A stretch of 64,000 nt of DNA, taken from NCBI GenBank assembly GCA_020746105.1, contig CM036620.1, positions 46,272,706 through 46,336,705 on the forward strand. The letters run 5' to 3'. Made by a program: the position numbers and the translations under genes. Under the pieces are notes generated by a model. That model saw nothing but the letters and a program-made list of their open reading frames with translations. It did no database searches and had not been told where the DNA came from. The stretch is from Trogon surrucura. Taxonomy: Eukaryota > Chordata > Aves > Trogoniformes > Trogonidae. Shown one piece after another: positions 41,317 to 53,725 of this stretch. Each line of letters starts with the position of its first letter. The stretch's first letter is position 1.

Positions 41317-43428
41317 ATAATGGTACAACCTGCACAGGATGCCCACTAAGCGATTCTACATTCAAAGAAAAAAAAAGATCAAACAAAACCCTCAGGTCTC
41401 CTGGGAAGAGGTACAGATTTTAATGAAAAACACAAAGAAATATTAATGTTCTTGCATATTAGTATTCACATCTGCGCATTACAACATGCTAACTCACCCA
41501 CGCTTCTCCCTGTTGGCCCACATAAATATACCTATCATATTTTATAGATGGGCCCATATATCTAAAGACTAACCAGATCAGACTGGGTTTACACAATCTG
41601 GTCAAAGACTAGAGGAGCCCCTGTGCAGTTCTCTGGCAGCTAAAGCAGCATTCTGGTCTCAGTGAAATCCTTCTCAGAGCCTTTATCCCAAGCCACTAAA
41701 TGTTCTCAACGTTTTAACTCAATTATCCTTTTGAAATACATCACACACGCCTGCTGCTTGTAAAGCTTATTTGTATTATATTATTTGTAAAACATCTGTA
41801 AACAATGCCAGAATTCCATATAAAACAGACATTCACACATCTGGAGGGGAGTATGCAGGCAGAGGTGCCCTGAAGCTGTTTCAGCACCATACCATGATGA
41901 CATTTATAAACAATTTTTTTCTTAAACACATTTAAGGTTTAAAAATACCAATCTGTTCTTAAAATCCTTTATTACATTTAGAGACTTTTAAGTGAACATT
42001 TCAGTTTAAAATGCTTCTATTTTATCTAAAAATGCAAAGTGCTGAATGACTCGATTATACGTATTCAGGTAAAACTCCTGATTTCAATGAGAGCAGAGGG
42101 CTAAGTACCTATCTTAGAAGCTACTTTCAAAGCAAGTAAACAAACCAATCTAAAAATCACCACACCTTTCTTACCAGGAGAGTCTCTAGTTGCAAAGCAT
42201 AGATCAAAAGAAAAATCTGGCAGAAATGGCAATACTTGTAGGCATTCCACCTCAAGTTCTTCCTAAGACGTTACATTTACACGACTTTTTGGATTAGTAT
42301 TCCTCTTTCTATTCACATCCAAAAAGGGAAAAAAACTGCCTGAAACACAAGAAAAACAGAATAAGGAGGCATGGTTGAAGGCAAATCAATATAATTTTTC
42401 ATTGTTGAGATGTCAAAATAATCCAGGTTTGCTCCTTGAGGTCCTGAATAAAATACGTTGCCCCACTGAAAACATTTACCAGTTTCATCAATGTCTTCCA
42501 GGGCCTGGCCAGCTTACTATGCTACAAGACAAAATACGTCAGTCCAGCCACAACTTCTCCACAGCTCAGTTCCTCCTGAGCCATCATATCTCTTTTCTTT
42601 CCTCTGGTCCACACTGGACTGCCCATCACAACCACGCACAGAGTGAGAGGGCAAAAGCAAAGTCACTCTTGTATGGAAACAGATCTTTACTAGGCTGCTG
42701 CAAAACTAGTCCTAGTGCTGTGCAGGTAGAGCTCAGACACCAAATGACTTAGATCTCCACCACGGTCCCAGCTCTTAGTGTTTACTGAAAAGAAACCAGG
42801 GCAATCATCCTGCAGAAGACTTAAAGTATGTTTTACCTACGAGCCCTGAGTCCTAGCAAAAAGCAAAGCGATCAGAAATCAGTCTAATTTCTGGTAACAG
42901 GCAGCTTGAAAGAACTTTGTAAGACAGTTAACCAAGGCAGATGAAATGTTATACAAAAGAATCTGGAGAAAGTGCCTCATAAAGTTGAGACCTGTAAGCA
43001 GTGTTTTTTTAAGCACAAAAAACCGAGAGAAAGTGTGATTGGTGGGAGGTGAAGAGCTGTCTTTAGAAAGCTTGGCGAACCTCTGACAAAAGACATAATT
43101 CAGACCTGGGACAGAAGACATTTTGCAAGATGCTACAGGGAGATTCAGAACTAACTAGGGACAAAGCCAGCCAAAGAAAGACACCCCTGTCACACTGACA
43201 CAGAGCAACTTCACAGCATATGGCAGTACTCTGGTACTGTGAGCAAAGAGCAGAAACTAAAGTAGCAGGTGAAAGCAGATGTGAACCAGAGACACATGAA
43301 GGAGAACAGTGCCAAAGTCCACAAAAAATCAGGGAGTATTCTAGAAAGATGGCCAATGCCAAGTTTTTTCTATACTTCATGTGTCAGCATTGTTGTGCTC
43401 TTAGCACACCAAGCTGGTGCCAAAAGGG
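41317..43428. other. Intergenic, no feature seen
   Basis: AT-rich unique sequence. The longest frame (42375-42752, +) has no recognisable family. No repeat or RNA gene recognised. Confidence 0.55.
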
Positions 43429-43498
43429 CAGGGGGGCTGGACTAGATGATCTATCTCTACAGGTCCCTTCCAACCCCTAACATTCTATGATTCTATGA
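43429..43498 (+). mobile_element. CR1 3' terminal fragment
   Basis: CTGGACTAGATGATCT, then GGTCCCTTCCAACCCCTAAC and ATTCTATGATTCTATGA: the last 70 bp of a CR1 copy, heavily 5'-truncated. Confidence 0.95.
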
Positions 43499-45366
43499 CT
43501 CTCTCCTCATTCCTTGACAAACATAGACTTTTTTAATCCCCAGATAGATGATTTGTGATTTAGACTACAAACTTGTGTAACATGCAGAACAAAAGGCTGG
43601 TGAAAGGCAAAGTCCAGAGCTGAGCTGACATGTCAATCCAAGTCAAATACACACTGTTTGTGTGTCTCAAGGACTGTGAACTGCAGCCATCAGACAAACT
43701 ATTCTGGACCAAACTCTGAAGAAACTTATCACATCTCCTAGGTCTGGCCAGCATTTTTTGGGGCCTAATTATGGATCTAAAGAAGAACTCTCAGAATTAA
43801 ACCAAGTTTCATCTGAAGGCACCAGAAGGCTAACTCCTAGCATGATGCATTAAGAAAGATGAATGGCAACCATGCAAAACTCGAAAAACCTCAATGAAAA
43901 GCCTCAGCTGGAAAGCAACACTGATGGAGTTGTAGAAGCAAACAGAGCCAACAAAGAAAACAAAAGAAACACACATGAAAAGCTACTCAAAGGAAAGCAG
44001 GCAGCGTTGCATTGGCGGCAGAGAAAAGTAACCACTGTCTCCTATGGGTCTGGTGAGAGTAACCACTGGGCTGTGGTACAGAAGTGTCTCAATTCTGGAT
44101 CCTGTTTTGACGGATGTAAATTACCTCAAGCATTGTGCAGGGTGTCCCTGTGATTAACCAAAGGGTCAGGACTCTTCTCCAGTGGGACACCTGGGGTGAA
44201 GCTCAAAGCTCCTTTTCAAACACAGCCCACAAATACCAAAAAGGTCAGGTAGAGAAAACATGATTTTCTACCAAAAAAGCCAGGAAAAAATAGGTCAAGT
44301 AGTGGAAAAACTCACATCCACTGTTCATTCTGAACCTAGTATTGCTGCAACAAACCCATATCTGTTGGAAGAGCTCTCCTCATTCTGTGGGAAATACCCT
44401 GGATTGTTTACCAATCTTCACAGCATGTTTAGATGTCAGATTGTTTCACCTTTCATGCATGTGCATTTCCAAGAACCATAGGAAAGCAAAAAATCCTCAG
44501 TAAAAAAAAAATCCTCACTACTTAGCTGTTTGGATATTTGCGTATTGAGTTAAGCACTTCACTGAGAAACATTTCACACTGATTTAAGAATGCAAATTCC
44601 ACTGGAAAAGAAACAGTGTTAAACACAGTCTTATTTAGCAAAATACTTAAAGTACCTGAGCTTATCTCGCTCTAAAGTTCTAAAAATCTTAAACGTTCTG
44701 ACAATAAGTTTCATTGATACCGAACACCAGCAATCTGCCTTCAGCAGGCTTATTACAACATACACTTCTGTGTGTCTGGAGACTAAAATTTACATTGCTA
44801 AATAAAGGCACCCGAACTCCCAAAATAGTATTGGAAAATTAAGTTCTCAGAAAAAGAGGGAGAACTGTCTGACCTGAAAAAAATGTATGACTTCTGCTAT
44901 CACAGCCACTGTTGTTAATGCTCAGTGATTAGGGAGAAATTTAGTAAGGATTACAAATGGAGAATTGCTTATTAAGCAATTTACTTCTCCCTTTTACCAG
45001 GGTTGGACAACTCCCTACAGTGCTCCCTTGAGCTTTCTGCCCAGGATGTTTAGAGATGACTCTGTTAATGCAGTTTCTTTGAAAGATTACGGCTCAGTAT
45101 AACAGATCAAATCAAGAAAATAAGTTTGATTTTCTTCCTAGATTTTCTTTTAAGCCTTCCTCCTTCTCCTTTTGCCTGAGGCTGCATTTCATCTCCCTCT
45201 CCAATTGCACTGTAAGACAAAAGAGGCACATAAAAAAGTGCTTTGAGTGAAAGAGAAGGTATATCCCATGGTTTGATAAACAAGACCACTTTCAGTGAAT
45301 AATGTCTGTATAAAAGTGATGAATGAAAGTTGCTTCTTTCTCTTCTCTGGATTCCCTTAGCTTCAC

Positions 45367-45367
<1 letters not shown>

Positions 45368-45406
<39 letters not shown>
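45368..45406 (+). repeat. Uninterrupted 39-base A tract
   Basis: Thirty-nine consecutive A. No poly(A) signal, retrocopy body or convincing flanking duplication could be recognised on either side, so it is called a simple repeat. Length may be unreliable in the assembly. Confidence 0.9.
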
Positions 45407-45411
<5 letters not shown>

Positions 45412-47398
45412 AGTTGAATAATTGCAGTAACAAAAGATCACCAGCTGGGCTTTTGCACTGCCGCCACCTAAGCGGTACCACGTTAAACGTTCCCAGGTAT
45501 GTCCCGAATGTGACATATAGCCTGATACTGAGACGCTCAACCTGGCTGACAGGCTCAGCTGCTTCCCAGACAGGAGCTGGCACCTCCACAGGGCACTGCA
45601 GAGCACACGCCCCCAGCTGTGCCAGCTGTGAGCTCCCTGCACCATGCCCTGCCGTACAGTATATATTCCCAGGCTTCCAGATTCCTTACAGATCATTCTG
45701 TCTGGCAATTGCTTGTGCTTGAACATCAGCATTGCAAGATATTTTTGCAGCTCAAGCAGTCTTTTATGTACTCAATGGCTGTGAACAAAGAAGAAATCTC
45801 TGTTACCAAACAGATCCCCAAGACCTATTTTAGAGGTTTTGTAACACTGAGGTTAAAGACTAGAGCAGATTGACAGCTGCCTGGAAACGTTTGCTCAAAT
45901 TTATCCCTAATGTAAATTCACTAAGTTCAGAAGCAATGCAGCAGAGGAGAATTTAACCTGCTGATTCCACAGCTTTCTTCAGACATGAGCTGCCTTAAAA
46001 AAAAAAGCTGCATTTTTCCTGGAAATAAATATTTATTCAATGCAAATATCATCATCATTCAATGCAGTATCATCATTAACAGAGAAAGTTTGTACTGACA
46101 CTTCAGTTATTTTAACTCCGTGTTTAGAAAACCAAGAAGACAAATATGCAAATGTAATGAAAAACATTAAATAGGCTGAAACTGTCAAAAATTAAAACAG
46201 AGGCTTTCAGTGCCATCAGAGCCATAATTTAATGTCCTCTGGTGCTAATGGAATTACTTCAATAGCTTCACACGGACTGTTTTGGAGTTAGAAGGCCCAG
46301 TGTTTTTGTAAAATAAAACTAGTTTTGCTCTGAAAGAGAATACCCAGGGCCGAGAGTGACAGTAGCCATGTCCCCTTTCCTCCTTCTGCTCATTGCCCTG
46401 CACCAAGCAGCACCTACAGCCCTGTGCCAGCGCTATCAGTGTCACCTGCTAAGGCTGAGAACTCAGCTTAGTAGAGAGGCACCCAGGAAACATCCTCACA
46501 CAGAGAAATTCCAAAATAATAATATAATTCACTCGCACATTTACATTGTAAAAGTAAATGCCATGGCTAGGGTGATTCCTACTACCACCTCTACAACCGA
46601 CTGGGAATTGTTTGAGAAGCACCCAGAGAGGCAAGCGACAGCAACGTCAGCTCACACAGAAAGAGTAAGAAAGACCATAAATACAGAACCAGAAACCCCA
46701 AATGAAAAGACAACGCCAGGGTTCCCCCCACCAAGAAAAACTAGCACATGATACATACTGAATCGGTCTGTAGTTCTGGAAAGGTATCCAGTATATATCT
46801 TTTAAATGGCTGATGGCTAATCACAGTAAAGGACTTGTCTTGACCACGATCAAAATACACCTAAAGGCTCCACTGCTGGCATCAGTAGCGGAATGACTTG
46901 GTCAGTGCCACGAGTTCACACATATGGTGTAATGAAAAGCTGGAACTTGTGTTTATCATAGAAAAAGGGAAATATCCATAGGCCTGGGTTAAGTGAGGAT
47001 CCAAGTAACAGAACTTACAATGCAGGGGCCTAAAAAATGGCTGATGTAAATTACCGCTTAATAAAATCAGTACAGTTGTAATTTAGAATTCAACAACCCT
47101 GTTTCAGGTTGTGCCCATCCAGCCTCTCATATACATCCTAGACCCACTTCTGCTGTCTCCAATTCTGTCACAATTGTCAAGAGGACAGCACAGATTTTTT
47201 TCCTTGATGTTAGTACAAAATTAATATCCTAGGTATTTAAACTTGCTTCATAGACCCTTAATGTTCATCCATCTATTGGTTCATCAATCTATTTCCTGAC
47301 AATCTCAATCTCCTTCCTATCCTGCAGAGAAATGTCATCTGACTGACAGGACATTTTAAATAAAGATACTGTTCTTACAGATGGAGGTACCAAAAGGG

Positions 47399-47421
47399 AA
47401 AAAAAAAAAAAAAAAAAAAAA
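47399..47421 (+). repeat. 23-base A tract
   Basis: Homopolymer of A after GGTACCAAAAGGG. No retroelement body recognised upstream. Confidence 0.9.
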
Positions 47422-49232
47422 GCCTTGCACTCTCCTAATTTCACTTTAGTTTCATTAATGCTTTCAGCCAGTTAGAAGTGTTATGACAAAAATCAGCCAA
47501 TGTGCTGCAGAAATATCTCAAAAAGGAAAAACTTATCAACATTACCTCACATGCCCCTTCTGATTTTTTTGTCAAATTCTGTTTATTTTGCAATTGACTG
47601 TATACTGATGCATTGGGACTAAGATCACAACTGAACCCACAAACAGTGCCCTCGTTTTACACAGCAAATGCATTGAAATGCATCTCTCAGCACTGCCTGC
47701 ACTGCTTGCTGCTGCTCTTCACTGTACATTTGCACTTGAGTACCATCATAGCATTATAATCTCAAACCAAATTCTTCTCAACCAGGACAGGTTAACACAC
47801 CTTAAATACAAACAATCTGCAAAGGTGGATGCTGAATTAAGAACCTGTTTCTATGATATCATCTCTGGACAGCCTGCATTCCTAATTGTCAAGCGAACAT
47901 GTGTTTGCTAAAGTTTTTTGGTCATAGGTCTAATATAAATAGAGGAGGTCATGAACACAATCTGATCCGTTCCTACCTCCGTCAAAACTGGTGAGAGGAA
48001 AGAGCAACAGGCAGAGGGCTACTTGTGTACACCCTGGCCACGGGTAAGAAGATGAAGAGAGGACAGAAAGAGAATGGAAAATGGCAGAAAGATGCTGGGA
48101 AAAGAGTTTTTTGGGAAACTTGATGATCTTCCCTTGCAAGTCTACATCTTATCCTTTTACATCTGCCACTGGGTATTCTATGTACCCGTGAATGGTGCTA
48201 AACATGATTTACTCCAGCAGTATAAAATGATCGCTAAAATTTCCCTTGACACCATGTTACTATGTTTGTAAAATGCAGTATTTCCTCTCTGCTCATCTGC
48301 AATGTTTTGGTAGTTTTCCCAGGTTGAGACTCTGTGCTAAAAGAAGCTAACAAGCAGCCAGCACCTACCAAGCAGATGGGCAACTTCAGCATTTACATCC
48401 AAACAGCTGTTACACAGCCCTGTGTGCAGCAGTAACAGAGAAGAACTTGCACTGTTTACACACCAGTTACTCTCCCAGCTCAAATTTTTCTCTCTCATCA
48501 CCCCTCTCCCTTGTCATTCAATTAGCTGAGCAGTGGGGTGAGCTGCTGGCAGCTCCCACTGGCCTCCCCAGTGGAGTGGGAGCTTGTGAAACCCGTCTCA
48601 GATCTGCTGCGACAGGAATCCTTTCTCACCCAGTTTCTTCACACAAGATTGCTGGTTGTCAAACTAGGCGGAAGGGATAACATGTGACAATTCAGGTGCA
48701 AGGATTAAAGTCAGTTAATTTTTACCACCTGTTGATTATTGTAAGGTTCTCTCTTCCCAGGCAGTGCACATTGGCAGTAGGAACAGGGCAGAAGGAAGAC
48801 CTTCTGAAGACATTCTGAAGAAACATGGGGCCCTGCGGACCATGCATGGTCTCCAAAGGGAGAAACAGGCCAGTTCTAACACTACAGAAAGCTGTTAAGA
48901 CACTGTTCCCTGAGGTGAACTCTTTCTCTCCTTGCTCTGTGTGGTTTTAGGTGGCAACCCATGCTCTGTTGAAGCACAGTACACTGGTCCTATGGATTTG
49001 ACTCGTATGCCAAACACCTGCAAGTGCCTCCACAGAAACAGCACCATGAGATGTGCTCAGGCAGCAGCAGAGTCTATTGCTTCATTGAGCTGCCACTTAC
49101 TAGATTTCCAAGGGTTTGGAACAGTTCACCTTGGGCTTTCCAGTTGTTCTTGGAGCTGTTAGGCACACTGCAGGCTAACCAATGCACCTGGAGCAGCTAC
49201 TTGTCCAAGATGACCAAGATTTTCACATTTCA

Positions 49233-49312
49233 AATCACAGAATCATAGAAGCATTTCGGTTAGAGAAGACCTTTAAGATCATCAAGTCAACTGTTAACCT
49301 AGCAATGCCAGG
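49233..49312 (-). mobile_element. CR1 3'-end fragment (minus)
   Basis: AATCACAGAATCATAGAAGC, then TTCGGTTAGAGAAGACCTTT, AAGATCATCAAGTCAACTGT and TAACCTAGCAATGCCAGGTG: the reverse complement of a CR1 3' end of the subfamily found at 19515-19778. About 80 bp. Confidence 0.9.
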
Positions 49313-50689
49313 TGACTGACCTAATAAATGCTGCACTTCTAAAGATACCAAAGAGATTGCTCCCTATCTCATACCAAATGGCATTGTCCTGGGCTGATTT
49401 CAGTGGAAATCAGGTTTTCCCAGATTCCTGGCTTTTGCTGGAATCAGCATGACTCTGATAAGAGTGGGAAAAACTCCTATCAGTTTCCTCGGGTACAGAT
49501 CTACAGGGCAGCAGGGGAATGAGGCCATCAAGAGACCAGCGGAGAGGGAAAACCAGCCTGACTCAGGTTTAGGCAGATCCTGAAGGATCCTAAAGTTACC
49601 CTAAAGTTACTGCTTTATCTCATTACCTGGAAAAAAATCTGCCCTGTTAGCACAGCACTGGGCAAGATCCCTGCTCACCTTTTTGAGTGGCCCAACTGTC
49701 AGGTTAGGGGACATGAAACCTTCCTACCTGTCAGTCATAAATGGGGTTACCTTAAGGATATCATAGAAATTGAGAGGGTGCAGTTTTCTGAAGTCCTGTA
49801 CTGCAGCAGAAAAATATCATCTTCCCATGGAGATGAGGGTAGAGCACTGCTTCTCATAGACAATATCTTGCTGACATCCCATGGAAATTCCTGGAAAAAT
49901 TGGCATCTCCAGTACCAAGCTATTTTTAGGACCATTCAAGATCATTTCAAGACAAGTGATATTGAATTTGGAACAATTCTCAAAAAACACAGTAGCTGTC
50001 ACAATGGCTTATTCAGAAGCGATTAAGGATCTAAAACATGCCCTCCTCTAGCTTACTATTTTTTTTCCATCCATGTCTTTTTACTCTTCCCTCAGCTGAA
50101 AGATGAATCACTATCCTCTGGCATCTCAAGTTCATGAAAAATCATTTACTTTCTATTTGCTCCATAATGTTTCTTTGTAAATCATACAAATCTGGGCTTT
50201 CCAAATTACCCCCACATCTTTGTAAGGTTTCATTTTATAAAATTGCCTAAAAGATATTTTTTTTACAACAGGCAATTTTTACTCTATGGGAAGCATTCCA
50301 ATCAGTAGATAAAGCGAACATTTTATTGCCCAAGCATATCTCCAAAAATATCAGTAGATTACACAAGAAGCTGTGTGCTCCTACTGATTTCCTCCTACAC
50401 CATATGGCAGATGCCAAGAACTTTTTTAACCTTTGCCCTACATAATTCTGAAGAAAAAGTGATGAAATATGAAGATGTTGTACCCAAAGACAATGATAAG
50501 CAGTGTTCATTGACACAAAAGGTGTGACAGAACAAGTAAGCTGTACTGTTCATATGCGTGATGGTCTGATGTCCCTGAATCAAAACCTGGGGTGGTCCCT
50601 ATAACTCCAGAGAGAATTTAATCCCGTTCATTTCACTAAATTGTGTTGCTGAAAAGAAGTGAAAGCTGTTAACCACTCAATTAGTCTTC

Positions 50690-50800
50690 CAGGATAAAAG
50701 TAAAGGTAACTCTCCTTCTTTGCATGCTTGTTACACGGGCTAATTAGATGAGCATACTTGTTGCTTTGAGGATCTCGTAATTGCATCCATTCTACCTGCA
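50690..50800. promoter_or_regulatory. Homeodomain-motif cluster, enhancer candidate
   Basis: Within about 110 bp are TCAATTAGTC (just upstream), TTTGCATGC (octamer-like), GCTAATTAGATG and CGTAATTGCAT. The density of ATTA cores with mixed composition differs from the A-run-rich surroundings. Function is a guess from motifs. Confidence 0.25.
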
Positions 50801-51010
50801 GAACTACTCAGCCGTCCCTAACGTGTGATTGTTGATGTTCACTGATGAGCAACACAGGCGCTAGACGTAATGAGACAGTTTTCTTAATTGACTGTACTGC
50901 ATTTAGTCTGAGCAATAGAGCAAAAATAGCCATGTGCCAGCCTGCTTTAAAATAGATCACAGTCAGACTGATAGGCAAAAAAAAAAAAAGTAAATCAAAT
51001 AAACCCTCAA

Positions 51011-51025
51011 GGCTGCCCTCTAATG
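51011..51025 (-). promoter_or_regulatory. CTCF-like motif (minus)
   Basis: The reverse complement reads CATTAGAGGGCAGCC, close to the CTCF core CCACTAGAGGGCAGC. Confidence 0.3.
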
Positions 51026-51298
51026 ACAACAGCAGAACTCTGCTCGGACAGCACTCTCATCAAGGTAAAACTCGATGAGAACTTGGTCAGGGAGACTAGC
51101 ATTTTCGTATCAATAACTTAGGCAAAAAAGCACACATCCTACTCCTTATCTAGCAGGTAATTGCTCATTTAGCACAGAGGAAAAAAGAAAATGAGAAGAG
51201 AGATCTCCAGCGCTACTGACAATTTCTCAACTAAATCATGATTTTGAACCAAATATTCTGTTTCTCATCGATTTATATGCTATAACATTTCCCAACAG

Positions 51299-51338
51299 TA
51301 GTTGTTATTATTATTGTTGTTGTTGTTATTGTTATTGA
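51299..51338 (+). repeat. TTG/TTA trinucleotide microsatellite
   Basis: About 13 units of TTR (GTT and ATT mixed). It accounts for an Asn-run frame on the minus strand that is not a gene. Confidence 0.9.
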
Positions 51339-51461
51339 GTGGTTTTGGTTTTGTTTGAAAGGAGGGTGACTTACTTTTTATTAAAAGGCAGTATTTAAGA
51401 TGTAGTAATGTTTTATTTAAGGAAAAAAATCTACCAATAAGCTTACTCAGGGCAAAGTGTG

Positions 51462-51493
<32 letters not shown>

Positions 51494-51498
51494 TTTTT
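51462..51498 (+). repeat. TA dinucleotide run followed by 23 T
   Basis: Seven TA units (51462-51475) run into an uninterrupted 23-base T tract (51476-51498). Confidence 0.9.
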
Positions 51499-51760
51499 AA
51501 GAACCAGAGAAGAACTAACTTGAGCAATAATATAAATGCCTAAACATAGCATGCTTGGATTGTATTAACTGTGTTTTCAGAGACGTATCAGCTGGTGTCC
51601 ACACCAGGGCCAGCCCATACTGTCAGCTGGTGTAGATCCTGCGATCTCGTGAATCAGGCGCTGTTTCATAACAGAGTATTTCACGCATCTGATCACAGAC
51701 AAAGTTAATTTTTAGCATCTTGACTGGGGAAAGAGAGAAGCCTTATCGTACGGGAAGAAC

Positions 51761-51773
51761 ACTAGAGGGCAGT
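51761..51773 (+). promoter_or_regulatory. CTCF-like motif (plus)
   Basis: ACTAGAGGGCAGT preceded by AAC, a good match to the CTCF core CCACTAGAGGGCAGC/T. With the minus-strand motif 750 bp to the left the two point away from each other. Confidence 0.4.
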
Positions 51774-53543
51774 AGCCAACCCCGAATCTCCCCAGCGCTT
51801 CCCACAAACCTTTGAAACCTTAAACGAGGCAGGGCTGAGCAGGCGTTCCAGTGGAGGTGCTCACGTGTTGGAAGGTGAAAAAGAAGCCTCCCTGTTTGCT
51901 ACGAGTGGTGACGGCCTTCGGCATTAAGGTTTTTTTTTAAAGCTCCTGGTGACAAGTAATAAAAGCAATGCTGTTCCTTTATTTAATGGTGCCTGCCTTC
52001 AGCATGCAAGACGTGCTGTGGAACAATCAGGGTGTTTCTTCCTTGCCAGTGCCAGGAGCAAATTGTGGGACTAATTCTCTGCTCTCTCCTATCTTGTCAG
52101 CCACATGTACCATGGGGCAAAGCAATGACATTGCAATATGCATTTTATATCAATCCTCATATATATGTATGCAAGATAACAGTGCAGAAATTAGTACTTT
52201 TTTATCAAAGTCGTATATACAATCGCTGCAGTGAAACACTGCTAGATTGGCCGAATGGAGTACGTGATTCCAATGCTTGGCACTGACTCTTCCCAGCTCT
52301 CCTTTCTGGCACTGGCCCTTTCACGTTTCATTTTCCCTATCTCATCCTAAAACAGTATTAGAAAGAACAGTAACTAATGTCCAAAACTTCACAACAGGCT
52401 GAGTGCCCAGACACACTCCTGTCTGGGTCATCAAGAAGGCAGGCTACGAACGTGAAGGAAGAATAGATCCTGAGATCATGCATGGGATGGCTACACACTC
52501 TTACTGCATGCAGAATAACCTTCCATCAAATGGTCCGTGAGGACAGATATGACATTAAAGCAGAGGGGACATGGGTATTTCTTCCTGGCCTGATGTAGTT
52601 AGTTTAAAAACTGAGCCAGATGATAAGTGGTGGCACTATATCTAGCACAGACACCCTTTCCAGTGTTCCTAAAAACATCCTGTTTTCGTTTAGTGGTACT
52701 AATGGTATCTGGTGGTTTACACTTCTGCTTCAGGATCCATGGATTTCATAAAAATTACTTTTCTATTCTAATAGTTATAAGGAATGCTTGAAAACCTGAG
52801 CCGTAAAGTCTGGAGAAGGAAAAACCAACAACAGAAAACCACAGAACTAACCCACCTTCTGATGACTTGTTGCTGACAATTTTAAGCTCCTGATTTTTCA
52901 CTCATCTTACCAGTTTAAGGGCTTGGCTCATGACTTATGAATGCTTGGTTTTCGATATACTACCATCTTTACCCATCAAGGGGGACTTATAAGAGAAATA
53001 TTTGGTCACCATCTGATACCCCTATGTTGTATGTACCAAGTTTTGGCAGAAGAATGGCCCTAAGAAGTTGGACCAGAGCCCTGTTATCCTCTCCCTGCCA
53101 TTAGATAGTAATGCACTACAGAAGAATCATGGCAAACAGGGAATGTTGCTTACCCCAAATACTTTGACAGCTATTAAAGGAGATCTTTGTATTTAATAGT
53201 CATGTTTTGCCTGTCTAGCAGAAGAGGTCTCACCTTGCTATTCCCAAAGATGTACACATGCAAAAAATGATTATTTTAAAGTCAGGACATGCCAAATGAT
53301 TTCACACTTGGTTTTGTGAAATTTGTGGGATCTTCACATGTTATCGTAACTTCTGGGATTGCCTTTGGGACATGAGTTCACAAACAGAAGAGGGCTCTTG
53401 GCACTGTTCAAAGACAAAGAACTTTACCTGAAGATAGACAACATAAACTTTCCAGAAGCAGGACACTTTTCAATGCTCAGCAAGAAAAGTAAGACTGACA
53501 CACCAAACCCACGGATAACAATGGAAAAAGTCTTTAACTCTTG

Positions 53544-53725
53544 ACCGAGCACTGGAACAGGCTGCCCAGGGAGGTTGTGGAGTCTCCTTCTCTTGAGACA
53601 TTCAAAACCCGCCTGGACGCGTTCCTGTGCGCTCTACTGTAGGTGATCCTGCTCTGGCAGGGGGGTTGGACTAGATGATCTTTAAGGTCCCTTCCAACCT
53701 TTATCATTCTGTGATTCTGTGATTC
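53544..53725 (+). mobile_element. CR1 3'-end fragment
   Basis: GAGCACTGGAACAGGCTGCC, GGGAGGTTGTGGAGTCTCCT, GACATTCAAAACCCGCCTGG, GGGGGGTTGGACTAGATGAT, AAGGTCCCTTCCAACC and the end ATTCTGTGATTCTGTGATTC. About 180 bp, 5'-truncated, with CpGs still present (CCCGCC, GACGCG), so among the less decayed copies here. Confidence 0.95.

Larger units (their letters stand above)
43499..49232. other. Intergenic, with two long A tracts
   Basis: No gene or repeat family recognised apart from A tracts at 45368-45406 and 47399-47421. The frames around the first tract contain a run of Phe or Lys coded by it and are artefacts. The frame 46356-46751 has no family signature. Confidence 0.5.
49313..53543. other. 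Intergenic, with simple repeats and possible regulatory sites
   Basis: No exon recognised. It contains two CTCF-like motifs (51011-51025 and 51761-51773), a homeodomain-motif-rich stretch (50690-50800), a TTG/TTA microsatellite and a TA/T tract. Remaining frames are short and without similarity. Confidence 0.5.

Noticed and set aside
43863-44153. 96-codon + frame with Lys/Asn/Glu-rich start
   Set aside because: No family signature, no splice or promoter context; a random open stretch in AT-rich DNA.
51280-51552. Minus frame with an Asn run
   Set aside because: Entirely explained by the TTG/TTA microsatellite and the T tract.
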